From: Chryseobacterium sp. JM1
Lineage (GTDB): Bacteria > Bacteroidota > Bacteroidia > Flavobacteriales > Weeksellaceae
Assembly: GCF_000737715.1 (NCBI RefSeq)
Contig: NZ_JPRN01000008.1
Coordinates: 1-64,000, forward strand
Reading direction: 5' to 3'
Length of the DNA: 64,000 nt
Of the stretch, positions 42,802 to 51,393 are shown one piece after another (position 1 is the stretch's first letter; every line of letters starts with the position of its first letter). The translations under genes and the position numbers were made by a program. The notes beneath the pieces were generated by a model that ran no database searches, was not told the origin of the DNA, and saw only the letters and a program-made list of their open reading frames with translations.

Positions 42802-43500
42802 CTAGCTTTCAATGTTTTCCTGATCTTCCATTTTTATAGCGTTAATCATCTCGCGTTTTCCCGGTGGTCCCTGTTTCTTCTCTACTTTAAAATTCAGTTC
42901 CTGAAGAATTCTTCTGACACTTCCTTTAGAAGAGTAAGTTGTTAACAAACCGTTAACGGACATTTTGTCGGAAACCATTTCAAACAGTGGTTTTTCCCAA
43001 AGGTCAGGCTGTACCCTCGCTCCAAAACAGTCGAAGTATACAAGGTTAATTTTTGGTAAGTCTATGGTTTTCAAGTCAAAGAAGTCGCATTCTATCTTTT
43101 TTAGATTAAAACCGCTAATGATTTCGGTGGATTTTCCCCATTCAGCCTGATGAATTTTTTGATAAATATTTTTGAATTCCGGGTTATCAAAATGCTCAAA
43201 GTAGGCCAAATCATTAATTTCAGATTCATTTATGGGGTATTTTTCGAGGGAAAAATAGTTGATAACATGATTTTTGTCAGTTTTTAAATATTCATTAATT
43301 GTCACCAAAACATTCAAACCTGTTCCAAAACCGAGTTCTAAAATATTAATTTCATAATCATTTAATTGATTTAATCCGTTTTTGATAAACACATGTTCTG
43401 CTTCCTGAAGCGCTCCATGATGAGAATGGTAGTTTTCATTTAAGTCACTGATAAACAATGTTTTACTACCGTCGTTTGTGGTTTTAATCTCTCTTTTCAA
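42802..43500 (-). CDS. mnmD: tRNA U34 methyltransferase domain protein (MnmD/MnmC1-like)
   Basis: SAM-dependent enzyme of 232 residues from the DUF752 family, which finishes (c)mnm5 modification of the tRNA wobble uridine. The SAM motif is ILELGFGTGLNVLV, and further marks are LVYFDCFGARVQPDLWEKPLF, YSSKGSVRRIL and PPGKREMINA. It lacks the FAD oxidase domain of MnmC, as in other Bacteroidota. The start is a TTG at 43500, only about 14 bp from a TAAATTTG promoter box. Divergent from ilvE. Confidence 0.9.
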   Translation of the reverse strand: MKREIKTTNDGSKTLFISDLNENYHSHHGALQEAEHVFIKNGLNQLNDYEINILELGFGTGLNVLVTINEYLKTDKNHVINYFSLEKYPINESEINDLAYFEHFDNPEFKNIYQKIHQAEWGKSTEIISGFNLKKIECDFFDLKTIDLPKINLVYFDCFGARVQPDLWEKPLFEMVSDKMSVNGLLTTYSSKGSVRRILQELNFKVEKKQGPPGKREMINAIKMEDQENIES

Positions 43501-43513
43501 GCTATTTTTTTGT

Positions 43514-43521
43514 CAAATTTA
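43514..43521 (-). promoter_or_regulatory. -7 promoter element of mnmD
   Basis: TAAATTTG on the minus strand, 14 bp from the TTG start. It implies a very short or absent 5' leader. Confidence 0.55.
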
Positions 43522-43552
43522 CTCCAAAATTTTTATATTTAGAAAATTATGT

Positions 43553-43560
43553 TAAATTTG
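43553..43560 (+). promoter_or_regulatory. -7 promoter element of ilvE
   Basis: TAAATTTG on the plus strand, 26 bp before the ATG at 43586, in the divergent mnmD-ilvE gap. Confidence 0.55.
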
Positions 43561-43585
43561 TAGAACATCGTAAAAATTTTTAAAA

Positions 43586-44659
43586 ATGATAATTCAAAAA
43601 ACTGAAAACTCCAGACTTTCGGACTTTGATCCGAACAATTTTTCATTTGGAAGTACTTTTATTGACCATATGGTGATATGTGAGTATGAAAATGGAAAAT
43701 GGGGTGATGTAAAATTGGTTCCTTACGGTCCTATACCATTTACTCCGGCCATGATGGGGGTGAACTACGGACAAGCTTGTTTTGAAGGTATGAAAGCTTA
43801 TAAAGACAAAGACGGGCAGGTTTTCCTTTTCAGGCCAGAAAAGAATTTTGAACGCATCAATAAATCAGCAAGCCGTCTGGCCATGCCTGAAGTAACTGAG
43901 GAAATGTTTTTAGACGGATTAAAGGCATTGGTAGATATCGACAGAAACTGGATTCCTCAGGGAGAAGGAATGTCTTTATATATCAGACCTTTGATTTTTG
44001 CTACGGAAGAAGCATTAAAAGCAAGAGTTGCCAATAAATATATGTTTGCCATCGTGGCAACACCGGCGAAAAGCTACTATTCAGAACCTGTTTCTGTAAA
44101 AATTTCAGATCATTATTCAAGAGCAGCCAGCGGAGGAGTAGGTTCAGCTAAAGCAGCAGGTAACTATGCGGCTTCATTCTATCCTACACAACTTGCTATC
44201 GAGGAAGGATATGAGCAGATCATCTGGACGGATGATGCTACCCACGAATATTTCGAAGAGAGTGGAACAATGAACGTATTTGTAAGAATAAACGATACGA
44301 TCTATACACCTCCTACTTCTGAGAAAATCCTTGACGGAGTAACGAGAGACAGCTTCATCCAATTGGCTAAGAAAAGAGGAATTGAAGTGAAAATAGAGCC
44401 TGTAGCAGTGAAAACTGTGGTAGAAGCTCAGAAAAACGGAACATTGAAAGAAGTTTGGGGAGTAGGAACAGCAGTAGTAACGACTATATTCCAGGCTTTA
44501 GGACATGAAGGTGTGAAGCTTGAACTTCCAAGATTATCTGATGAGGAAAGCTATGCAGCTCTACTTAAAAAAGATCTTACAGACCTTCAGAACAACCTTA
44601 GCGAAGATCCTTTCGGATGGAGAGTTGTGGTTGAAAAAGATGTTTTGGAGACTGTTTAA
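43586..44659 (+). CDS. ilvE: Branched-chain amino acid aminotransferase
   Basis: PLP fold-type IV transaminase for Leu, Ile and Val, 357 residues. Marks are YGQACFEGMKAYKDKDG, LYIRPLIFATEEAL, the PLP lysine in GGVGSAKAAGNYAAS, EESGTMNVFV and GVTRDSFIQLAKKRG, typical of the longer class II BCAT. Monocistronic, with a terminator at 44687. No leader peptide was seen in the short 5' region. Confidence 0.95.
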   Translation: MIIQKTENSRLSDFDPNNFSFGSTFIDHMVICEYENGKWGDVKLVPYGPIPFTPAMMGVNYGQACFEGMKAYKDKDGQVFLFRPEKNFERINKSASRLAMPEVTEEMFLDGLKALVDIDRNWIPQGEGMSLYIRPLIFATEEALKARVANKYMFAIVATPAKSYYSEPVSVKISDHYSRAASGGVGSAKAAGNYAASFYPTQLAIEEGYEQIIWTDDATHEYFEESGTMNVFVRINDTIYTPPTSEKILDGVTRDSFIQLAKKRGIEVKIEPVAVKTVVEAQKNGTLKEVWGVGTAVVTTIFQALGHEGVKLELPRLSDEESYAALLKKDLTDLQNNLSEDPFGWRVVVEKDVLETV

Positions 44660-44686
44660 TATAAGCATTATTTAATTCAATATAGG

Positions 44687-44718
44687 ACCGGCGGAAATTT
44701 ATTCTGCTGGTTTTTTTA
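44687..44718 (+). terminator. Terminator after ilvE
   Basis: ACCGGCGG / CTGCTGGT stem with two G-T pairs, followed by TTTTTTTATTTT. Confidence 0.75.
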
Positions 44719-44763
44719 TTTTCTCGTTAAATATTGGTAATTTTTCAGAAAATTTAGAATACT

Positions 44764-46044
44764 ATGCAATTTGTAAAGTTCAAACGACCTCTTGGTCTGC
44801 TTTCTTTAATGAGCGTTTTAGCTTTTTCTTCGTGCAGCACTGATGATGATGGAGAAATGGCAGTCAATGATTCAGCCGTAATCACCGTAGAAAATATCAT
44901 TGAAGGTAAGTCATTATCACAGTCCGGAACTTTCCAGAATGCAGGATCATCACCGGTTCTTAATCCGGGAGAATCCACTTCTTTCAGTTTTTATGCGGGA
45001 AAAGGTCAGACTATCAGTTTTGCAGCGATGTACGGAAACAGTAATGACTTGTTTTTTGCTCCGGCAAATCCCGGAATAAAGTTATATCAGGATAACGGTG
45101 ATCCGGTAACCGGGAATGTTTCTTCACAGATCAGGCTTTGGGATAACGGGACGCGGGTCAATCAGCCTACAGGCCCTGCTGTTACCCATCCTGGCGACAC
45201 AGAAGCAACTCCAAAGAATATTATAGAAGTTGCATTGAGTACTCCCGCTTCACAATTACTGAAGGCTGAGCTTACTTTTGAAGGAGGCACCAAATTTACT
45301 TTGAAATTAACCAATACCTCGGGCGGTACAGCCAATGAAACCCCTATCAGCGCCGGTGTATGGACAGTATCCCATAGTTCGGGAAGTACACTGGTGAAAG
45401 AAGATCCTATTTTTACACCGGGAAAATTATCAGCCAACGGATTGACAGATCTTGCTGAAACAGGAAAAGTAACTGCTTTAACCCAATATCTTACCGGAAT
45501 TACAGGTCCAAATTCTCCGTTTTCACCAGTATTGGTCGTCGTATACAGTGGTAATGAGAGTCCTGTTTTTAAAACAGGAGAGAATGACCGCGGACAAGGC
45601 TTGAAAGAACTTTCTCAACAGGGGAATGCGGACGTTCTGGCGAATTTCCTTAAAACCAAATCCGGTGTAAAAGAAGTATTTGTTCTTAAAGATCCTGCGA
45701 ATACTGTTTTAAAGCCCAGAATAGACGGGAAAAACGGAGGGAAAGTATCCCAAACCATTTCTGCCCGAAAAGGAGACCGTATCGCACTGGTAACGATGTA
45801 CGGACAATCTAATGACTGGTTTGCAGCAACCACTAATAATGGGGTAGACGGCTCCACAAGAGGTGATATCTCTTCGATCATGGGGCTTTTTGACAGTGGA
45901 ACTCTGGTAAGTTCTTACCCAGGTGCACATATCGGATCTCAGCCGGCACAGACGGAAAGCCTGCCGGTACAGCAGCTAGCCAACCCGAATCCGTTCAATA
46001 CACTTCCTTCGCTGCCACAGATGATTAAAGTAACCATTCAATAA
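44764..46044 (+). CDS. Lipoprotein with two spondin-N domains
   Basis: A 426-residue lipoprotein with lipobox LAFSSCSTDDDG near residue 21. Two related spondin_N-type halves follow: SFSFYAGKGQTISFAAMYGNSNDLFFAPANPGIKLY near 75-110 and TISARKGDRIALVTMYGQSNDWFAATTNNGVDG near 330-365. Between them lies a region with TLVKEDPIFTPGKLSANGLTDLAETG. Spondin-domain lipoproteins are common surface proteins in Bacteroidota and may bind matrix components. Terminator at 46068. Confidence 0.85.
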   Translation: MQFVKFKRPLGLLSLMSVLAFSSCSTDDDGEMAVNDSAVITVENIIEGKSLSQSGTFQNAGSSPVLNPGESTSFSFYAGKGQTISFAAMYGNSNDLFFAPANPGIKLYQDNGDPVTGNVSSQIRLWDNGTRVNQPTGPAVTHPGDTEATPKNIIEVALSTPASQLLKAELTFEGGTKFTLKLTNTSGGTANETPISAGVWTVSHSSGSTLVKEDPIFTPGKLSANGLTDLAETGKVTALTQYLTGITGPNSPFSPVLVVVYSGNESPVFKTGENDRGQGLKELSQQGNADVLANFLKTKSGVKEVFVLKDPANTVLKPRIDGKNGGKVSQTISARKGDRIALVTMYGQSNDWFAATTNNGVDGSTRGDISSIMGLFDSGTLVSSYPGAHIGSQPAQTESLPVQQLANPNPFNTLPSLPQMIKVTIQ

Positions 46045-46067
46045 ATATTTGAATATCAAAATATAAG

Positions 46068-46096
46068 ATCACCTCTTTATGGGGTGATTTTTTGTT
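46068..46096 (+). terminator. Terminator after the spondin-domain gene
   Basis: ATCACC / GGTGAT stem with loop TCTTTATGG, followed by TTTTTTG. Confidence 0.8.
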
Positions 46097-46115
46097 TTAA
46101 ATATTTCATTAATTC

Positions 46116-46317
46116 AACCACAAAAGAGGCAAAAGTTTTTAATGTTAAACACTTTAGAACACTTAAGTTTTAAAAGTTTTACCATCCTGAAAACAATAAG
46201 ATCACAGAAGCAGAAAATCAAAGATTTTCATAAGAACTTAAGTGTACTTTCTATACGCAATCTATTAACTTTAAAAATTACTAAAGTGTTTTCTAAGCTT
46301 TTGTGACTTTTGTGGTT
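46116..46317 (-). repeat. Repeat R3 element with terminal inverted repeats, reverse copy
   Basis: A 202-bp unit starting AACCACAAAAG and ending CTTTTGTGGTT, with internal strings matching the copies at 50128, 50389 and 50651 in reverse complement (for example aagtgtactttctat, aaaatcaaagatttt). No ORF inside. Confidence 0.8.
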
Positions 46318-46441
46318 AATTTTTTTTAATCTTTAAATCTCCCATAATTCCACCCCTGGAAAATTCTTCACCATTTTCTCCAAAATTTTTTAAAACCTAT
46401 TGAACAATATTTCCCCGAAATGCGTATTTTCGCAAAAGTTT

Positions 46442-46954
46442 ATGAAAAAATTACTCTTCATATCAGCAGTATGCCTGCTAAGCTGCAACCGGAAAGCTCC
46501 CGAGGCGCATCCTCCCGTTGGCGGAGTATTAAGCCAGAAAGATCTGGATGTTTCCAAGGAAAGAATGAGGAATCTGAATACCATAGAAAGAGGCCAGATT
46601 CAGGATTGGATCAAGGGCCAGTCTGTGAAATATTATCCTACACAGCTTAATTACTGGGTAACGGTTGAGGGTTTTGATCAGAGAACAAGAAGAGCGGATG
46701 ATACGCCGATTTCTTATTCCTATGATCTGTATGATTTTGATGAAACCAAGATCTACGATAAACCTTTTGAAAGAAGAGATGCCAGATTCGGGCATTTTGA
46801 TGAACTGAAAGCGGTAGAGAATGCTTTGCGCTTTATGCATGATGGAGAGGAAGTAACGCTTTTGGTACCTTCTTCACTGGCCTACGGGACTTTTGGAGAC
46901 GAAAAGAATATAGACAACGATATACCATTAATCATAAAATTAAAAGCTCTATAA
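46442..46954 (+). CDS. gldI: FKBP-type peptidyl-prolyl isomerase lipoprotein, GldI-like
   Basis: About 170 residues from ATG 46442 (MKKLLFISAVCLLSCNRK). A lipobox near residue 15 predicts an envelope lipoprotein. The FKBP-like fold is at the C-terminus (ALRFMHDGEEVTLLVPSSLAYGTFGDEKNIDNDIPLIIKLKAL). The N-terminal KAPEAHPPVG and the ERGQIQDWIK helix resemble GldI of Flavobacterium, required for gliding and linked to T9SS function. Many Chryseobacterium are non-gliding but keep gldI with a T9SS. It is 3 bp from the next PPIase gene. Confidence 0.75.
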   Translation: MKKLLFISAVCLLSCNRKAPEAHPPVGGVLSQKDLDVSKERMRNLNTIERGQIQDWIKGQSVKYYPTQLNYWVTVEGFDQRTRRADDTPISYSYDLYDFDETKIYDKPFERRDARFGHFDELKAVENALRFMHDGEEVTLLVPSSLAYGTFGDEKNIDNDIPLIIKLKAL

Positions 46955-46957
46955 ATA

Positions 46958-48076
46958 ATGAAATTGTTTAACAAGAATATAATTCTGGCAGCGGCAAGTA
47001 TCTCGCTGTTGAGTTGTACCCCAATCTATAAAAAAATGAACGTAGACAAAGAAACTTACGAAGGTCTTAATGACGGACTTTATGCAAATCTTCAGACTTC
47101 TAAAGGAAACCTGATCGTGCAGTTCGAAGACAAAAAAGCACCAGTAACTGTAGCCAATTTTATCGGTCTTGCAGAAGGGAAAATAGATAACAAAGCTAAG
47201 GCGAAAGGCGTTCCTTTTTATGACGGAACTATTTTCCACAGAGTGATCAAAGATTTCATGATCCAGGGAGGTGATCCTCAGGGAACAGGAATGGGAGATC
47301 CGGGATATAAATTCGAGGACGAGAAAAACGACCTTAAACATACAGGAAAAGGAATCCTTTCTATGGCAAACTCCGGACCTAATACAAACGGTTCTCAGTT
47401 CTTCATCACTGAAGTGGCTACTCCTTGGTTAGACGGAAGACATACGATCTTTGGAAAAGTGGTAAAAGGTAACGATGTAATCGATGCAATCGCTAACGTA
47501 GAAAAAGGAGCTCAGGACAAGCCTAAAACGGATATCGTTTTAGAGAAAGTTTCTGTTTTCGGAAAAGGTGATGCTTACAAAAACTACGATGCAGCAAAAA
47601 CTTTCACGGAAGGAAAAGCTAAAATCGCAGAAAACAATAAAGCTTATATCGCTAAAGAAGAAGCTGACAGAAAGAAAAAAGAAGAAGAATTCAAAGCGAA
47701 CCAGGAGAAAATGGTTGAAGACCTTAAAGCTGGAATGCAGAAAACAGAATCAGGATTATACTACAAAATCACAAAAACAGTGGCAGGTGCAAAAGCTCCT
47801 AAATCTGGTGACAATGTATCTGTACACTATGCAGGTAAATTAATCGACGGTACAGAATTCGATTCTTCATTCAAAAGAAACGAGCCTATCGAAATTCCAA
47901 TCGGAATGGGAAGAGTAATCAAAGGATGGGATGAAGGAATCCTATTGCTTAAAGAAGGTGAAACAGCTACCTTATTGATCCCACCAGCAATGGCTTACGG
48001 AGAAAGAGGAGCAGGAGGTGTTATTCCACCAAACGCCTGGTTAGTTTTCGATGTTGAGCTTGTGAAAGTACAGTAA
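46958..48076 (+). CDS. Dual-domain PPIase: cyclophilin plus FKBP lipoprotein
   Basis: A 372-residue envelope protein-folding catalyst. Lipobox ISLLSCTP near residue 20. The cyclophilin domain (about 45-200) has VPFYDGTIFHRVIKDFMIQGGDPQGTG, GILSMANSGPNTNGSQFFIT and PWLDGRHTIFGKV. A charged helical linker (about 215-255, Lys/Glu-rich) leads to an FKBP domain (about 268-372) with VHYAGKLIDGTEFDSS, IPIGMGRVIKGWDEG and LIPPAMAYGERGAGG. The fusion of both classes is known in flavobacteria but striking. It sits in an operon with the GldI-like PPIase. Confidence 0.93.
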   Translation: MKLFNKNIILAAASISLLSCTPIYKKMNVDKETYEGLNDGLYANLQTSKGNLIVQFEDKKAPVTVANFIGLAEGKIDNKAKAKGVPFYDGTIFHRVIKDFMIQGGDPQGTGMGDPGYKFEDEKNDLKHTGKGILSMANSGPNTNGSQFFITEVATPWLDGRHTIFGKVVKGNDVIDAIANVEKGAQDKPKTDIVLEKVSVFGKGDAYKNYDAAKTFTEGKAKIAENNKAYIAKEEADRKKKEEEFKANQEKMVEDLKAGMQKTESGLYYKITKTVAGAKAPKSGDNVSVHYAGKLIDGTEFDSSFKRNEPIEIPIGMGRVIKGWDEGILLLKEGETATLLIPPAMAYGERGAGGVIPPNAWLVFDVELVKVQ

Positions 48077-48096
48077 TTGAGAATTTAAAATATTGA

Positions 48097-48124
48097 AAGC
48101 CGTCCGTGAGGACGGCTTTTTTAA
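48097..48124 (+). terminator. Terminator after the PPIase operon
   Basis: Perfect stem AAGCCGTCC / GGACGGCTT with GTGA loop, followed by TTTTT. Confidence 0.92.
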
Positions 48125-48148
48125 TAATCCAATTTGTAAATTTGTTAA

Positions 48149-48739
48149 ATGATGAAAACAAAATTATTTATACTGATGATTTGTTTCTTTTCAATAGTAT
48201 CATGTACTAAGGGACAGAATGTTGATTATAAACAGGATATCAGGAAATCACTGACAGCTTTTATAGAAAATATAAAATCAAAGAGAATAGAAAATGCTGT
48301 AAATTTTATTTATCCAAAATATCTGAACCAAGTTACTAAGGAACATGTGATCGATATGTTGAACATGGCCTATAACAATCCAGCTTTTATGGTTGATATT
48401 AGCAATTTTAAAATAGACGACATTGAAAAACCTGAAAAAATAAATGATGAATATTTTTCAATAGCAAATTACTCTTTCAAAATGAAATTTCAAGTGCAGT
48501 GGAGTTTAATACCCAATGCAGAAATTGCAAAACAAAAGATTAATTTAGCATTGAAAGCCAAGTATGGGAAAGATAATATTCAATATTTTGATAAAGAAGA
48601 TTATTATTTGATTAACGCAAAAATGAAAGCATGTGCTATATCACAGGACGAAAAAGATTGGAAATTTTTAATTCTAGATGAAAAGTATAAAGAGGAATTG
48701 GTAAATATTTTGCCAGAAAAGATTTTCCAAAAATTTTAA
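48149..48739 (+). CDS. Hypothetical lipoprotein, 196 residues
   Basis: Lipobox FFSIVSCTKG near residue 20 predicts an exported lipoprotein. The rest (SLTAFIENIKSKRIENAVNFIYPKYLNQVTKEHVIDMLN) resembles small NTF2-like or DUF-type exported proteins without a recognised motif. The gene is more AT-rich than its neighbours, a possible sign of weak constraint or later arrival. It is monocistronic. Confidence 0.78.
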   Translation: MMKTKLFILMICFFSIVSCTKGQNVDYKQDIRKSLTAFIENIKSKRIENAVNFIYPKYLNQVTKEHVIDMLNMAYNNPAFMVDISNFKIDDIEKPEKINDEYFSIANYSFKMKFQVQWSLIPNAEIAKQKINLALKAKYGKDNIQYFDKEDYYLINAKMKACAISQDEKDWKFLILDEKYKEELVNILPEKIFQKF

Positions 48740-48876
48740 AATATTTTCCAATAAATTTGAATCAAATGTTTAAAAATCAGTAAGATAATTGATTTAAATA
48801 GTGTGGAATATCTGATTGTGCTGTTTTATTGTTTAGTAAATAATGAAAAACACTATTTTCGTGGTAAATTATTCAC

Positions 48877-50055
48877 ATGAAAAAAATCCTCTACACGCTT
48901 CTCATTCTCTCCACAACCACCATTTCCGCACAGGGGAAGAAATTCTTCAAAAGCGGGGAAGTACAGCTTCAGAATCCGGTAGAAAAGATTAACCTGAGAT
49001 TTGCCAATGATCTGCCTTTTGTACAGGTAAACATCAACGGGAAATCATACAATTTTCTGTTTGATACCGGTGCACCTACCGTAATTTCTACGGCGGTTTA
49101 TACTGAACTGGGCTTAGAGAAAAAACACAGAAGTACCGTAAAGGATTCACAGAAGAATAAGCAGGAACAGATTTTTACCATTCTGCCCGAAATGACCGTT
49201 GATAAAGCTGTTTTCAAGGATGTAGGAGCTGTGGTGATGGATTTCAGTATTTCGGAATTGAGTTGTTTTAAAATAGATGGTATTCTGGGAGCAAACCAAA
49301 TGGCGAAGCTGTTCTGGAAAATCAATTACTCGGAAAACTCAATGGAAGCGTCAAAAGATCTTGCTCAGTTTAATCCTGCAGACTTTGATATTGTCATTCC
49401 CTTCAGTCCGAGAGCGCAGAAAACCCCTGTCGTAGAAACCGATTTACAGGGCAAGAAAATAGATCTCACTTTTGATACCGGATTTTCCGGAAGATTAAAA
49501 ATCGCAGACAACGCTTATAATGCCGAAAAAGCGTTAAAGAGTGTAGAAGTGTACGGAACGAACTCAGTGGGCGCTTATGGGGCTGCAAAGCCTGCTCCTG
49601 GCTATATTTTCAGGACAGCAGGTTTGTCTTTGGGCAATGAGAGCTTTTCAAATGAAATTATCGCTACCGGAAGCACAAGCCTGATCGGAAATGATTTCTT
49701 TAAAAACTTTATTTTCATCCTCGATTGGACCGGAAATAAAATCTACATGAAACGCATCAAAAATGAACCCGCCAAACTGGAGTCTTTCGGCTTCGGATAC
49801 CGCTTTATAGATGCAAAGCCTACTGTTGCTTTCGTATTTCAGGAAGAAAACTTCCCACTGAAAGTAGGAGATGCGATCATCAGCATCAACAATACCAATC
49901 TTGAAAATCTGGACAAAGACGGTGCTTGTCACTATTTCCTCAACAGAGTTGAAAGCGGGCAGAATGCCATCAATGTGAAGATCAGAAGAGACGGAAAGGT
50001 GATGGAGGTGAAATTGGAGAAGAAGGAGTTTCTGAAGGTGGGATTTGATGTTTGA
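48877..50055 (+). CDS. Exported retropepsin-like aspartyl protease with PDZ domain
   Basis: A 392-residue exported protein. A signal peptide (about 1-18) is followed by two aspartyl protease half-domains, each with a DTG catalytic triad (NFLFDTGAPTVIS near 67 and LTFDTGFSGRLKI near 197), so it forms a pepsin-like pair in a single chain. The C-terminal PDZ segment (about 310-390) has KVGDAIISINNTNLENLD and NVKIRRDGKVMEVKL. Common in Bacteroidota; substrate unknown. It is followed by the repeat block. Confidence 0.9.
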   Translation: MKKILYTLLILSTTTISAQGKKFFKSGEVQLQNPVEKINLRFANDLPFVQVNINGKSYNFLFDTGAPTVISTAVYTELGLEKKHRSTVKDSQKNKQEQIFTILPEMTVDKAVFKDVGAVVMDFSISELSCFKIDGILGANQMAKLFWKINYSENSMEASKDLAQFNPADFDIVIPFSPRAQKTPVVETDLQGKKIDLTFDTGFSGRLKIADNAYNAEKALKSVEVYGTNSVGAYGAAKPAPGYIFRTAGLSLGNESFSNEIIATGSTSLIGNDFFKNFIFILDWTGNKIYMKRIKNEPAKLESFGFGYRFIDAKPTVAFVFQEENFPLKVGDAIISINNTNLENLDKDGACHYFLNRVESGQNAINVKIRRDGKVMEVKLEKKEFLKVGFDV

Positions 50056-50127
50056 GTGTTTGAAAGTTTTAGGGTTTTAGGATTGGGGCGTGTATGCGTG
50101 TATAACTTCTAGGGGCTAGATAATTTT

Positions 50128-50388
50128 AACCACAAAAGTCACAAAAGATTAAAAGCACTTTAGTGATTTTTGAAGTTGAATTGATTGCGCATAGAAAGTA
50201 CACTTAAGTTTTTATGAAAATCTTTGATTTTCTGTTTCTGTGATCTTCCTCTATTTTCAGGATGTTAAACTTTTAAGGCTAAAGTGTTCTGAAGTGTTTA
50301 GGATTAAAAACTTTTGTTCCTTTTGTGGTTAAAAATCTCGCGCAGATCTCACGAATGGCGCAGATTCTAAATCTTATCAAAAATTTTC
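50128..50388 (+). repeat. R3 element plus R1 spacer, tandem unit 1
   Basis: A 203-bp R3 element (50128-50330, ends AACCACAAAAG and CTTTTGTGGTT) plus a 58-bp spacer carrying an R1 motif (CTCGCGCAGATCTCACG). The next 261 bp repeat it almost exactly, so the block is a recent tandem duplication. Confidence 0.9.
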
Positions 50389-50649
50389 AACCACAAAAGT
50401 AACAAAAGCTTAAAAACACTTTAGTGATTTTTGAAGTTGAATTGATTGCGCATAGAAAGTACACTTAAGTTTTTATGAAAATCTTTGATTTTCTGTTTCT
50501 GTGATCTTCCTCTATTTTCAGGATGTTAAACTTTTAAGGCTAAAGTGTTCTGAAGTGTTTAGGATTAAAAACTTTTGTTCCTTTTGTGGTTAAAAATCTC
50601 GCGCAGATCTCACGAATGGCGCAGATTCTAAATCTTATCAAAAATTTTT
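50389..50649 (+). repeat. R3 element plus R1 spacer, tandem unit 2
   Basis: Second 261-bp unit, differing from unit 1 at only a few bases near its left end (AGTAACAAAAGCTTAAAA for AGTCACAAAAGATTAAAA) and at the right junction. The R3 part is 50389-50591. Confidence 0.9.
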
Positions 50650-50650
50650 A

Positions 50651-50841
50651 ACCACAAAAGACACAAAAGCTTAGTAAACACTTTAGTTATTTTTAACGTT
50701 GAATGGATTGCGGATAGAAAGTACACTTAAGTTTTTATGAAAATCTTTGATTTTCGGCTTATGTGAACTTCTTATTTTCAGGATGTTAAACTTTTAGTAC
50801 TAAAGTGTTTAAGATTAAAAGCTTTTGTGCTTTTTGTGGTT
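50651..50841 (+). repeat. R3 element, diverged third copy
   Basis: A 191-bp R3 copy with the same ends and core (attgcggatagaaagtaca, aaaatctttgatttt) but several substitutions and about 12 bp lost. Confidence 0.85.
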
Positions 50842-51070
50842 GAATAAAACGGTAAAATCTTTACATTATACAGATTCTTTTAAATTTTAACGATTAGGTT
50901 TTTAAGCTTTTAATAGTGTTTAGGATTAGTTTTACTTTAAGTGGAATCGCTTAAAAAAATCGTTTGATTTTTGTCTTAATTTTCCTTAATTGATCCTAAT
51001 GGTTTAAAATAATTCAATCTGGAAAATCTGCAGGAGGTTAAAAATATTTGGAAATCACACAAAGCCGTAG
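50842..51070 (+). repeat. Diverged R2-like repeat
   Basis: Resembles R2 copy B in order (tttttaagcttttaat, ttttactttaagtggaatcgcttaaaaaaatc, gtcttaatttt, cctaatggttt) but with many differences. It borders the terminator of the 51130 gene. No ORF. Confidence 0.5.
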
Positions 51071-51080
51071 ATCATAAAAA

Positions 51081-51107
51081 AAACCGTTCAAATTGCTTGA
51101 ACGGTTT
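51081..51107 (-). terminator. Terminator of the small membrane protein gene
   Basis: AAACCGTTCAA / TTGAACGGTTT stem with ATTGC loop, followed on the minus strand by TTTTTATG. Confidence 0.85.
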
Positions 51108-51129
51108 TCTAGTAAAATTGAAATTAAAG

Positions 51130-51393
51130 TTATGCGTGTCTGGATTTCTTCCTCATTTGGGAAGAATTCATTTTTCCGGTAAGGGAGCTGATAAATACAA
51201 GTCCAAAGCCCAGATAAGCTGCAAATGCAGTAAGATATACTATTAAGCTGTTAAAGCCTGGTTTGGTAGCATATATAAAATATACCAATACGGAAAAAAC
51301 AGCAAAGCTTAGCAGAAGCATCAGGCTCCAGATATTCATTTTTGCGGCATCTTCATTTCTCTTAAAAATCATTTCAAAAAAATCTCTCATCAT
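51130..51393 (-). CDS. Small two-TM membrane protein
   Basis: An 87-residue protein with two predicted TM helices (about 21-43 and 49-69), charged ends (MMRDFFEMIFKRNEDAAKMN and KMNSSQMRKKSRHA) and no recognised family. The second Met may be the start. A leader hairpin CCGTTCT / AGAACGG at 51426-51444 lies upstream on the minus strand. The terminator supports it as a real gene. Confidence 0.65.
   Translation of the reverse strand: MMRDFFEMIFKRNEDAAKMNIWSLMLLLSFAVFSVLVYFIYATKPGFNSLIVYLTAFAAYLGFGLVFISSLTGKMNSSQMRKKSRHA

Noticed and set aside
50128..50841. CRISPR-like regular repeats
   Set aside because: The units are about 261 bp with inverted-repeat ends and near-identical spacers. CRISPR repeats are 23-47 bp with unique spacers, and no cas genes are present.
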